Below, piece by piece: positions 11,926-23,800 of a stretch of DNA of 64,000 nt. The DNA lies in NCBI GenBank assembly GCA_030062745.1, contig CP099854.1:15668376-15732375 (forward strand). The letters run 5' to 3'. A program made the translations under genes and the position numbers. Numbering within the stretch: the stretch's first letter is position 1; each line of letters begins with the position of its first letter. The notes below the pieces were generated by a model. That model was not told the DNA's origin and did no database searches. It saw nothing but the letters and a program-made list of their open reading frames with translations. The DNA comes from Capitulum mitella (taxonomy: Eukaryota; Arthropoda; Thecostraca; Pollicipedomorpha; Pollicipedidae).

Positions 11926-13180
11926 CCTGAACGGCATGTAAATTTCTCAGCGTCCTGATGCCAGAGGCAAATACCGCTACAGGCGTGAACGAACACGTCC
12001 TCGAGGCATCCACCGCCTCAGACGTTCCGATAATGTAAAGAAGGGCTCGATGGAAGACGGCCGAAACTGAGCGAATATCCGCCAGATAAATTAAATCAAA
12101 CCTGCCGGGTGATTGATGAACGGAAGTTGACCTTCGCATCACTTCGCAGTTTGGTTCGCGGACGGGTGGGCTGTGCTTTTTGGAACGGCTCCAAAGTCGG
12201 CCTCCGCCAATCAGCACCATTGCTGATGTAAAGCTAGCCGCGTTTGGAGCATGCTGCCACTGGTAACAAACAGAAACCGGAGCTCAGTAAATGTTATGAA
12301 TACACCAAAAATGGTTTGGGTTTCACACGATCAGTTGGTCTAATGACCAATGACGACCAGAGGTCAGGATGAACAGTGTTCACCTTGCGCATCCGTCTCA
12401 GCGTAAATGGTGTTTCCATCGGTCAGGCATCACGAGGCCGTTTGGGTACTAAAACCACTTGGGCTGCCCATTGACGGGACGTTTGGTTCGCTGTGGTTTT
12501 GATCGCGGCTACTGGCCGGTACGGTCGTTGGACTATGAAACATGGATATTTAATACGTACAGCATTAAAACCATTCCAATCCCACATCCTTCTGCGGAGG
12601 ACTCCGTGGCTGTCTGTGTGGGCTGATGTGACTTTCTCAGCCACGTTGATCAGTTAACTGCTTAGAGCTTCATCGACCAATTATAATCATTTCGGGTCGA
12701 TGGAATAACTATGGATGGCTTGAATGGTACTCATTTATGCCGGGAAGACGGGCTCCTTGCGGGGTGGGGATGCGACAGCCGGGGACGATAGGACGACTGT
12801 CACCGTGTCGGCTGGCCTGTCGCGTGCTTGTGGTGGAAACGGTGATACGATCTTTACTCGGGCGCTAGCGCCGCTCGAGCTGGCGTTGACAGCCGTGAAG
12901 CTCGTTTACACGCGTGCCGCCGGCGGCAGGCAGACCGACAGCACGGCGTGCCGGGCGGCGGACGGCGGCCGGCCCCGGCGTGGGCGGCCGCAGGCCTGAC
13001 CTTGACCCGGGAGGGCGTGCTGCGTGTCGTGCTGGCCGCGGGCACGGCCGGGACGTGCCGGGGCCGCGGCGCGGCTGCCCTGCTGACGGATGTCGGTGTC
13101 GCCTGTCGCGCCGCCCGCTGGCGGGCTGTCGGCGTGTAAACAACGGCCTACACCTCCGCCGACTCGGCCACGGACGGCGG
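11926..13180. other. Unassigned sequence ending in GC-rich block
   Basis: Nothing recognisable from 11,926 to 12,720. From about 12,840 to 13,180 the sequence is very GC- and CpG-rich. It could be a CpG-rich regulatory block, but no promoter motif or exon could be assigned. Confidence 0.3.
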
Positions 13181-13475
<295 letters not shown>

Positions 13476-13944
13476 GAGAGCTGGCGTGGAGCCTGCTGTC
13501 CGGGATTGTGGGTTGATCGGAGTACAATATTTATGCTACACTGTCGGCAACCCTGCGGTCTGGCAGAGGTCACTAGGGCCTTGCTCTGACTTTCCGTAAA
13601 TCGTAGCATTTACGGAGCGGTGTTATTTCCGTACGGTATGCATTTTTTCCAAGAATTCTCTGCGTGCCCCTACACCCATATTTTCACGTAGCCTGCTAAC
13701 GCGCACCGCGGGAGCGCACTTATCCAGAGCGCTCGGCTCCTGCCCCGGGGGTGCTTTTGCGTCGGAGAACCACCTCCGACCGTTCAATTACAATCAATTA
13801 GAGCCAGCCGGGTACGCCCGATCACGTTTTAGCGTGGCTCGGAACGAGACAACGCCCTCTGGCGCCGGAGGCGGTCAGGGAGAGCTCGGACCGCCCCTCC
13901 ACATCGGCCGCTGTCCTGCCAGACGTGAGGTACTATAGAGCAGC
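13476..13944. other. Unassigned sequence
   Basis: Mixed composition with no recognisable gene or repeat. Confidence 0.35.
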
Positions 13945-14160
13945 AGCACCGGGCGGCCTTCTACAGACCAGCAGCACCTGGGAGGCCCATAAACAGGCCG
14001 GCAGCACCGGGCTGCCTGTAAACAGACCAGAAGCACCAGACCGCCCCTCTACAGACCACAGACCAGCAGCACCGGACCGTCCCTCTACAGACCAAAGACC
14101 AGCAGCACCAGACCGTCCTCTGCAGACCATTAGCACTGGACCGTCCCTCTGCACACCAGC
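13945..14160 (+). repeat. Imperfect ~30-bp minisatellite
   Basis: About seven diverged copies of an ACAGACCAGCAGCACCGGAC-type unit, with variable lengths. Confidence 0.75.
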
Positions 14161-15830
14161 AGCGTGGGGGAGGGGGCGGGGCATTGCCAGATTCTAATCA
14201 GTTCATTATATACAGTTCTACAGACTAGATATTACAGTTCCAAAAATCTAGGGTCACTGGTTGCGCTCCCTCCCCCCTCCCCGACAGCGGGGGGGGGCGC
14301 CAGACGGATGGGGGGGGGGCTGTAGCAGCTTCATCGCCCACCCCGGCGGCCCGGGCGGACGGCTGCTGGCCGCCCGGGTCACGAGCAGCTGGCTCTTGAC
14401 CAGCCAGCTGGCGGCTGCAGATACTGATTTGCGGCGACAACGCTGCGGTCCGCCGCACGGCTCTCTCGTCCCACTGCGACCGCGCAGACACCGGGCAGGG
14501 CCGGGGCGCGGACCAGACTGCCCGGGCGAGACAGTGGCAGTTACGTTCTGTCACGATCCCAGCCTCAAGTCCCTGATTTTAGAAATGAGGATACGGTTTC
14601 AAAAACAGGAACATGCTCCCGCAGTCCAAAGACCGCATCCTACCTTCTCTTCTTCCGGAGATGAAAAATAACGAAATCGTGAATATCGCTGAAATGAAAA
14701 AACAGCTGATACATGACCATGACACCCCGAATCATATACACACCCACGCGCACGCGCGCACACACACCGCATGGAATGGTTCCCTTGGTTGAAACTAGGA
14801 CATAGGACAGCTGGTGCAGATGTATCCCCGAAAACAAGTTACGGTCGTGGTGGTTCCATGGAAAAATGGGCATCGAAATGACTGTCACATCCCAGAGAAT
14901 TTGGCTAAGCCTGCAGCTGTATAATGCGCTCCGGAGAGCTCCGTGTGAGCAGCGCACCTCTGCTGGCTCCCCAAGATTCTGCCCGCACGAAACGGCGTTG
15001 GCCCGAGGCTGTTGAATATTCCGCGGCGCGCAGCAGGCATTTGAATGTGTTGGCGGCGTGTAAAGTCATCACGCCCGGCACTGTCGGCATCGCGTGCACC
15101 TCAGAGTCAACAGCGCCACGTCACCGGCGGGCGGTTACCGCGGGCTGTGCTCAGCGAACCGCGTCGCTCCTGGCCGGCACTGCTCTATCCAGAGCGAACA
15201 GCTGAACCAGCTAATGAACTGGCTCTCTTTCTGGAAGAACGACTGAAACAGCTGCCGTCGTGGGCAGGTGGACCAGGAGCCGAACACCAGATTCCGGTGT
15301 TGCAGGGACTGGCCCGAGACCGCAAGGACCAGCCGGTCACGGGACAGCCACGCCGTGGTGTACAAAATCATCAGTGTGGTGGCGTGGTCATGGTCTGCGC
15401 CATAAGCCGGGCTACGCGCGTCGGCAAGCTTTCTCAGAATAAAAAAGTTTGGACATTGCCTTTCCGACCATAGCTCCCACGGGGTTTGGTTCATGGTCAT
15501 GAACCGCCATGAGCCAGGTGGGCTGGAGATGTCATTGAGCCGCCAGCTGGGCGGTGCCAGAGGTGCTGGGGAGGTCGTTACCTGGCCAGCGCGGCGAGCG
15601 AAGGCTGTCGCCGTACATCACTGCAGACCGCCGCCGCCCAAGCAAAACATTTCACCGACCGAGTTCAGATCTGATGAAATTAACCCCGGGGAAATCGTTT
15701 ACGGGTGTCCTGAACGCTGCTAGATGCGAACACTGCTGGTGTGAGAAAGAAGGACGCGATAAAGAGAGGAAGAGACAGAGCAGGAGAGAGAGAGACAGGG
15801 ACGAAAAATGGTGAAAAGGGAGAGGGGGCG

Positions 15831-15831
<1 letters not shown>
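14161..15831. other. Unassigned GC-rich sequence
   Basis: G-runs and GC-rich sequence at 14,250-14,530, a short (CA)n run near 14,745-14,770, then mixed sequence. No domain or exon was recognised. The missing first exon of the NDNF-like gene could lie here or upstream. Confidence 0.3.
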
Positions 15832-15863
<32 letters not shown>

Positions 15864-15876
15864 GGAGAGAGAGAGG

Positions 15877-15942
<66 letters not shown>
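15832..15942 (+). repeat. (GA)n microsatellite
   Basis: About 110 bases of GA dinucleotides with occasional GGGA and AAAG interruptions. Confidence 0.95.
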
Positions 15943-15944
<2 letters not shown>

Positions 15945-16386
15945 AGAAAAGGCAAAACAGACAACTACCAAACTTTACCAAGTGACGGCATCCATAAAGA
16001 CACCGTTGGATTGAAGGATCTGTCTCTGCAATCGCAGGTGCCAGCAGCGTGTTTAGAAGTTAACAAAAACTGAACAATCATCCTGCACCGTCTGTGGCAT
16101 TGCTAGCTGCAAATGAACACCGAGCAAAAGAAAAACGGCGTTGACTTACCTTTCCTGATGTGATGGTTCATGGCTGACGGCTAGGCGAAACTGGCAGGAA
16201 GCATCTGGCGGCAGCCATTGATGCCACTCTCGGACGGCCCGTGGGCGGCAGCTGTTATCCAGGGAACACGCTGACGAGGCAGGCGGACTGACTGACAGAT
16301 CCAGTGAGAGCCTCGCCGCCAGGTCTGCTCCAGGCGCACTCCTGGCCGCCCAAGCGTGGCAGGTCAATTCGGCACGCGTGTCGGCA

Positions 16387-16575
16387 CTGACCGGGTCCAG
16401 ACAGCAGACACTGCTAACACTGACTGGGTCCAGACAACAGACAGTGCCAACACTGACCAGGTCCAGGCAGTAGGCACCACTAACACTGACCGGGTCCAGA
16501 CAGCAGACAATGTTAACACTGACCAGGTCCAGGCAGCAGACACTGCTAACACTGACCGGGTCCAGAAAGCAGCAT
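16387..16575 (+). repeat. 33-bp minisatellite, about 5.7 copies
   Basis: The unit starts CTGACCGGGTCCAGACAGCA and is 33 bases long. It is in multiples of three, so 11-residue repeats appear in open frames on both strands. No other coding evidence was seen. Confidence 0.85.
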
Positions 16576-17634
16576 GCCGACACTATTGTTCTTGCCACGT
16601 CGTCCACCGAGCATGCAAACAGAGGGAAGTCAATAGCTGCGACTGTCAGGGAACGTGCTACTCTGCCGTCACAGAATTACGCACGTCTGATACCGTACAA
16701 GATGGTGTAATTCACGCGTGCCAGCGCCTCAACACCTTGAATTTTAATGGGTGAAAATGCTGAATCACCTCTGCCGTGATGCTGAAGCGTCGCTCGCCGA
16801 GTGTGGCCGTCATTTCACGAAAAGGCGTGTCGATTCAGTCTGGTTAGCCTGGTTTAACGTCCAGTTAGTCCAATCACAAACGTGGAGCTATTTACCCATC
16901 CCGTGCCATGGGTGTGACAGGCCACATGGCACTTGGGAGGACGTATGTTAGCATTAGATTTGTTGCGTTGCATGTGAGAGAATCAGGGACGTAGGAACAT
17001 CTAAAAAAGCGGAGGCCAATGACGTTCTTTCCCATAGGGCTAATGTTAAATTTCACAAACGTGGGGGTCGTGGCCTGCTTGTCCCCCCTCCGTCCATTGA
17101 AGAAATGGCTTAAAAATGGTTCCCTCCTAACCAGCTTTGGACAGTGCTGACTCCAGCGCCCTCAAGGTCCGTCCTTGGCACGTTCCTGCATCATACAAAA
17201 AAAAATCGACTAACGGCACAGGCTGCAGTCTGCAGCAGCGGGCATAAGCAGACACCGGGTGGCGATGTCATTACTTCCGACGATGGTCGAATTGGATCGG
17301 ATACGCTTGTTGCCGTATGGGACATGGTTGTATTGCCCCTTCCACAAACCTGGTGCCCCCGCGAGTGGCTCAGCGTCAGAGCTCGGACGTTTTCCCAGAG
17401 ACCTGATGACGGGGGAGCGAACGAGGAAAAAGCATAAGTGCTGAAACTTCGTAGATAAGTATGAAGCCTGCGAAAAGTAGCGATGCTGTGTCCAAATGAG
17501 TGAGTGCATCTGCGTTTTAGCAGTCGACGGAAGCCAATTGTCTTGTTTCGTTTCCGCGGCGACTGTTCCTGGCTGCGGCCGAGCAGACCCTCAGCGCCCC
17601 GCCCGCTCCTGCTGACGTCACGTCTGCGCCGCAG
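16576..17634. other. Upstream flank of the NDNF-like gene, with element C2
   Basis: Unique sequence apart from the small element at 16,984-17,095. No in-frame ATG lies directly upstream of the first recognised NDNF-like exon, so its initiating exon must be further upstream. Confidence 0.35.
16984..17095 (+). mobile_element. Family C miniature element, hAT-like, copy C2
   Basis: It starts CAGGGACGTAGGAAC and carries the shared core CCCATAGGGCTAATGTTAAA followed by GTGGGGGTCGTGG, as in copies C1 and C3. The right terminal repeat cannot be seen, so this copy is truncated or diverged. Confidence 0.45.
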
Positions 17635-17840
17635 GTGGCGCCGCTGGCTGTTCTGCTCGCGCTGGCCGCCGCCGCGGGGTCAGAGGTCGCGCGTCCCGCC
17701 GCCCCGGAAGGCCTCGACTTCGGCCAGGGGCGGTGCCGCGGGGCACACACGATGCCCGAGGGCCCCGAGGAACAGCCGAAACACGTGCTGCCGACCAACA
17801 AACAGGTGTCGGCGTTCCTGCCCGGCGGCGAGTACAAACG
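17635..17840 (+). CDS. NDNF-like exon 1 (first recognised): signal peptide and N-terminus
   Basis: Acceptor CTGCGCCGCAG precedes 17635. The exon opens with VAPLAVLLALAAAAGSEV, a hydrophobic signal-peptide core lacking its Met, so the start codon lies on an upstream exon. It continues to LPGGEYK, matching the beta-strand before the VTPC motif in NDNF proteins. It ends in phase 2 at donor GTGGGT (17841). Confidence 0.7.
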
Positions 17841-20800
17841 GTGGGTGACTGGCGCTCGTGAGGCCTGCGGTGCCTCGTTCTCGGGATCCAATTTTACGTG
17901 CTGGATCTGAGAGGTGGATTCGGGTGGTGTGGTTCGTCAGAACGGCGTGCTACGGATGTGGCAGTACCAGATGCATTTTCAAAGAAAGGTAAGGAAATAT
18001 TCCTCAAGGAATTTTCAGTGTTTAAATTTAAATGCTGCCGTGCTTTGCGGTAAAATGAACCTGTCAGGGAAACAATCTGAATATGGTTACGCATGCTCAA
18101 GATCGCCTGGTTTGTTCCTCAGGTTCCTGTACAGTCACTGCGAGGAGGGGTCGCCTGTTTCGCTGGTAGTAACACCATGCTCCTCAGAGCTGAGGGGAAC
18201 CATCACCTTCTACCCGGACATCGTCAGAGGTTTGTCCCTCCGCTGTAGTCATTGACCATTCTGTCACGTTCTGTCGTGCGTTTGGCATCTTACCCGTGGC
18301 GAAGCTGTTCAAGATCTCGCGAAAGGTACTACCACCATGCAAACGTTGCACGCAGACCACGATATTGAACGGAGAAAAAACCCGAACTAATTTGTGCTGA
18401 TGGAGGCTGAGCCAGTGCAGATACCACATATGAATTTTGGCAGCAATATGTTGCACCTGCTCTACCGAAAGAGGCGCACATGCAGGTCTTGGGAGGTGCT
18501 GTCATTCTGTTGCGTGCCGTGAAACCTGGGGTAGCTTTTTGTCGCAAAGAAATAGCTCTGACGGCCGGGAAGCATACCGACACAGACCATTGTTCCTTGT
18601 TACGTGGCATCGGACTGTTGTTCTGTCTGACTGTATAATTCGTGCCCGCCGTTTTATGCTGATGCGTGAGGTGGTTTCGCTGGTGGCGATGGTCGTGGTT
18701 GTGGTACTGGTGATGTTAACTAGTGAACATTACGTCACACAGTCTGCCTGCATTTTTTCCAATTGTAATTTTTCCAATTATATTTTTATTTATCATGTCC
18801 AGTTATATTACATTTATCGTATTTTTCAAATGATAAAGGTAACATAACTTCAATGACGGCCATCCCATTAGAGAGATGGATTATGGAAGTCACCATAAAA
18901 TTCGTATAGCGTTTTCATGGGAAAAAAACACTTTAAAGTCGTAAGTACCCACCTTCATTCTAAGCGCTACCGTTTCGCCTCCTCCCCTATCGGGAGTTTG
19001 CTGAACAGGCATGCATATAGGCTTTGACTAATATGAATACATCAGACACCTTGGCAAGGGTTTCATTTTGTGAAAATAATAGGTCAAGGAGGTGCTGCCG
19101 GAAGTGCCGGATTGCCTAACCTAGCGCAAAATGGGGATTTCACGGCGGGTATGGGCCACTTGATTTGCCTGATACTTTTTTCTCGAAGATTGTTACACCC
19201 ACAACAAATACAGCAACAGTGCATTACTCTATATTACCCATTCTTTATTATAAACGTATGCCAAAACACATTTTTCATTCATTTTCAGAAATTCGGAAAT
19301 GCATGACTTGTTTCTACCATCACTTTTCTCCCTTTTTTAAAAAGACAGGCAGACAATTCCATTCTGGGCAAACTGCATTGGTGGCGGACAAATCTACGGT
19401 GGCGGGCGTCAGATTTGTGTTGCTGGTGCTCGGATCCTACGAAAAGAAAGTGAGCGGCACCTCTGTCCCTTAGGCGGCGCGTGCCTGCGTGCGGCTGCGG
19501 CACGCGCCAGCTCGATCGATCACCTGTTGCCGGGTGGGCGGGACCGGGAGACCGTGTGGGCGGAGTCAGCACGCTCTCGGCATGATGAAAGGTTGGAGGA
19601 TGGCCAGTCCTGTCGTGTCGTGTCAGTGATTGAGAGGGGGACGAGCCGAGGGCCCAGCAACCTAATCTCCTAAATGTTACTTTCTCGACGGATTTAGCCA
19701 GCTTGATTTTGACCGACGGCAATTTTTAGTCTTTTGTTGTCATTTTTAAATATCTAGCCATATATATCCCGCGCCCGACTGGCGGTCGTCGCCGATCACG
19801 CCTCACTGGGGGGACCGCCCCCCCTCTAACTCACGAACGGTTGGTTGCGCGATAAAAATAATCACGCTGTTGGAAACCTTGTGGCAATTAGGGCTTGAAA
19901 CTGGTCTCATTTTCAGTTTTGGATATTTAAGCCATTTACACCCTGTGTATATGTTCTCACAGCCGAATACATGCAACCAAGAAGCGGCCTGGATCTCAGG
20001 GCCTGCGATTAATTAAGTTTATGCAGAGATACTAACGAATAGGTGAAAGTCCGCAGATGCCGATACACGTCTAATTTCTCTGATTTGTTGAATATATACG
20101 CTGAAACGTTAAGCTGAATGTGGTATGATAGGACATCCGCCTAGTCTGGCTGCGTCTCGACGATCCTTCGCCCGCCAGGCTCACACACGCGTCCCAACGT
20201 TTCCACGCTTTATTTCCGACTGCCCCCGACGCCCCCGCACATGTTGGCCTAAAATCCGATCTGCGCCCGGGGTCGGTTCCTCATCCCCGACGTTAAAATA
20301 ACACTGTGATGGCTAAAACTAAATGATGACGGGAACGGCTCTGCCTGAATTCATGGTCGGCACACGTTGCGACGGCAGGGCGGCCGCGCTTACCAACGAA
20401 GACCACACTGAAGGCACGACGATTTTCACGTCGACTGCCGGCGGGCACCGTACCCGAACACGGCATAAAATTAACGGAAACTAATTTAAGCGCTTCTTCA
20501 TTTTTGCGACATAAGCCTTTCCATGTAATATTCGTCGATCCTGGAGGTTCTTGTGATGGTTTCTCATGCTTAAATTTTTGAAAAAAACAATAGTTATTAG
20601 TCCATGCAATTGGCGAAGCTTTATTCGCTAGAGCTTGTTTATTTCCAAAATGTGATTTTTTTTTTTCTTTTTAACTTCCAGGTGTCGCTCGTAAATGTGC
20701 GAGCCAGTTCTGCTATTTTCCACCCGTTCTGAATAATTCATCGCTGATTTTAAAGGCAGCGCATTTTGGCTCGTGCAATTATTCATGACCGGACCTCAGG

Positions 20801-23800
20801 CGAATGGCTGGAAGTCATTGATGCCTTGCCATTGTCGGTAACGAGATGTTTGTATCTACTGCATCATCATCCACACTGCAAATGTTGTGAAAAATTCCGT
20901 TAGTTTCGAAAAAGAAAACAGCATCATGTCTTGGAAATGGTCTTGACCTTAAATCAGTGACCCGAAAAATTCCGAAAAATCTGAGATGACAGATCTCTTC
21001 CATCTATCGAGATCTCTAACACCTGAAAGTTTTATTATATCATGCTTTCCGGAAACGTCACCAGGCGCCAAACTTTTTGTAACATGGGATCCACTTCCAT
21101 ATGACCTAGGTCAAACAACCAGACTTAACATATGGTCAGAACCTTGGTACAAGGTGTAAAAATGATCAAGCGAAAGGTAATCAAAGTTTTGTGCCACTGC
21201 GTTCTTTCGTTCCCTCGCAGTCTTGGAAAAAGCTCAGTGGGCGGTCAGCCCCTAGGGGGGCGGGATATCTAAGCTTTTGAATGCGGTTTTCATTGAGAAC
21301 TAGAGAATACTTTTTTTTATCAGTGTTTCGTTTTGTTTATATTATGGACAAAGTCCATTGTTCAAAGTATGTGAAATTGAAACTAAAGAGCACATTGGTT
21401 CTTATTTTAGTGTTATTTATACGACGTTGCGGATATAGCATCATCCATTTTCAAATCCAGATTACACAGGAACATTACGACAGGCTGACAGGCTCTTCTG
21501 AAGTGTCCATAATTTTTTTCATTTCTTGTTCGATCATCGTGTCGGAATAACGACTGTTTATTAGTCGCTGTTTGACATGCCGAAGCTGGAGGCCCAACAG
21601 TCGCCAAACTGAGGCCTTAAATGCTCCTCGGAGACATGGTCTAATGACAGCGACGTTGTGTCATGGGGCAGCAATGAGGCAGCGTCCCACGCCTGTTGAC
21701 TTCCTGAAAACTCTTGTTTTGAAGGTCTGGTCTTTTTCACCAATGTCTACGTCCACGAAAGAAATCTTGCTTGTGACGCTCATCTTATAAGTGAAGTTAA
21801 GCACCGACTTGCCTTTGAGTGCTGCTTGCAGCCTCATCATTTGCTGTTCGTCTGGTACATTAACAAATACGTCGTAAACATATTTGCAGTGGAGTCCTTG
21901 TCGCAGTGAGTGGTCCTCAGCGGGCATGATTTCCAAATGGCGTATGTAAGCATTGTCAGAGGTCTAAGTGGCGACCCCATGGCTGTGCCGACCTTCTGAC
22001 GGGACAGATGCCCACCAGAGCCGGCGAACACCGCTTCAGCGGTGCACGCTTTCAGCATCTTCTGTAACAAAGGCTTGGACAGTTGAACAGGTGGCAGCTC
22101 ATGATAATTTGGATGGTATCTTGCACTGGGATGTTGGTGAACAAACTCTCTACTTCCAGTGCTGCAAGGAGTCCTTTTGGGTGGCCAGCTGCTGAGGTGG
22201 CATCTTAAAATGACATTTGTAAAGTATAGAATTAGTGATTGTAATACCCACAAGTTACAAAAAAATGTACATTCTTGGAATCACTGTACATCAGACGCCT
22301 CAGTCCTGCACTTAATAAACAGACCACCGCTGGCATAACCCGTAAGTTATTTGAATGAGGAAAACGAAAGACCACAAGCTATATGAGCGGTAGTAGAAGA
22401 TGCGGAATCCCATCAGCGAATGTGTGCTATGTCATTTCTTAAAGCAAGTGTCCTGTATGTAAGTATGTAATGTCCCCGTGTAATTTGAATTTGAGACCGG
22501 ATAATGTTATATCCCAAGTCATATTAATATCCTTAACCCTATTCCCGGAGGGCTAGACGGTATGGTCGATTCCCGGCAGGGGGGGGGGGGCGGATCCGGT
22601 CCCCCCTGGGATCTCCCGAACTACTCGTCCGATTTCATCGCAACAAACGGCAATCGATTTGCCGTGACGTGAATTACTTTTTTATAAAAAGAAATTTTCA
22701 AAATTTTGAAATTTGTGGATACAGGGGGGCAAAAATGTCAAAATGGGGGGCACTTTTGAACTTCTTATAACTCCATTGTTTATCGACCGATTTCGATGAA
22801 ACTGGCATGAATCGAGAGATTATGGATAGGGCTTTTACCATGGGCCCGCAAATCTGAAATTTTGAGAAAATTCATGGGCGTTCACAGGGTTTCAAAAATA
22901 GGAGGATTAGTTTTCTAACAACTGAGTGAACAAAAGAGGCAAACACCCATTTTTGGCTTTGCTAGTCATGTTATACCAAAAAAGTACAAATCGCATTACA
23001 ATGTTTGTATAATGTTAGCATAGGCGGTGCCAGGGACATGAAAAATGGGGAACTGTCATGGTCACACGTTTCTCAGATCAACTTGTGACCTTTGACCTTA
23101 AATGACCTCCAGTGACCTTGAGGTCACTTGGAATGATCTCGTGTGCATTTAATATTATCTGTGAACGATTTCAATCATTTGAATTCACTCTATTTCAAAA
23201 AATTCATTTTATGGCTATTGCGATATAGGGTACGCGCACTGACATTTTAGGTCATAGCTCCGTGACCCGACCCGATATCAAACTGAAACTTGGTACACAA
23301 GTAGAAGGCACCCTTCTACGTCATGCGTATTCCGGTTTTGGTATTTGAAAAAACGGCGCCAAAATTATAGCGAAAAAATAAATTTTGACTTTTGACCTTG
23401 ACCTGACCTTGTCAAATGTTGTGAGACAAACAACATGACATCTGCACATTGCCCAGCTATTTAGCTATACATCCATATAAAGTTTTAAGTTCTAGCTTTA
23501 AAACTCTGTTTTTGGCAGACATTTTCCTTTTACCCTCAACATGGCCAAAAATGGCATGAGGTGCCTCCCAAAAACGTTGCCGGGCTCGGCCCCTGAGCAA
23601 AATGGAATTTTGAAATTTTGTCACAGCACGTAGAAAGAATAGCTAGGAAAAGTGACCAAGTTTCGTGAAGCTGCATTAAAAAGTCTGGAATTGGCAAGCA
23701 AAAAACCCGAGGGGGGCGGCGGATTCCGCCCCCCCCCCCTGCCGGGAATAGGGTTAAAATATGAATTAATGTGCTCTTTTGGCCCCATTTTGCACTAATG

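Noticed and set aside
15652-16073. Low-complexity frames around 15.8 kb
   Set aside because: They come from the (GA)n microsatellite.
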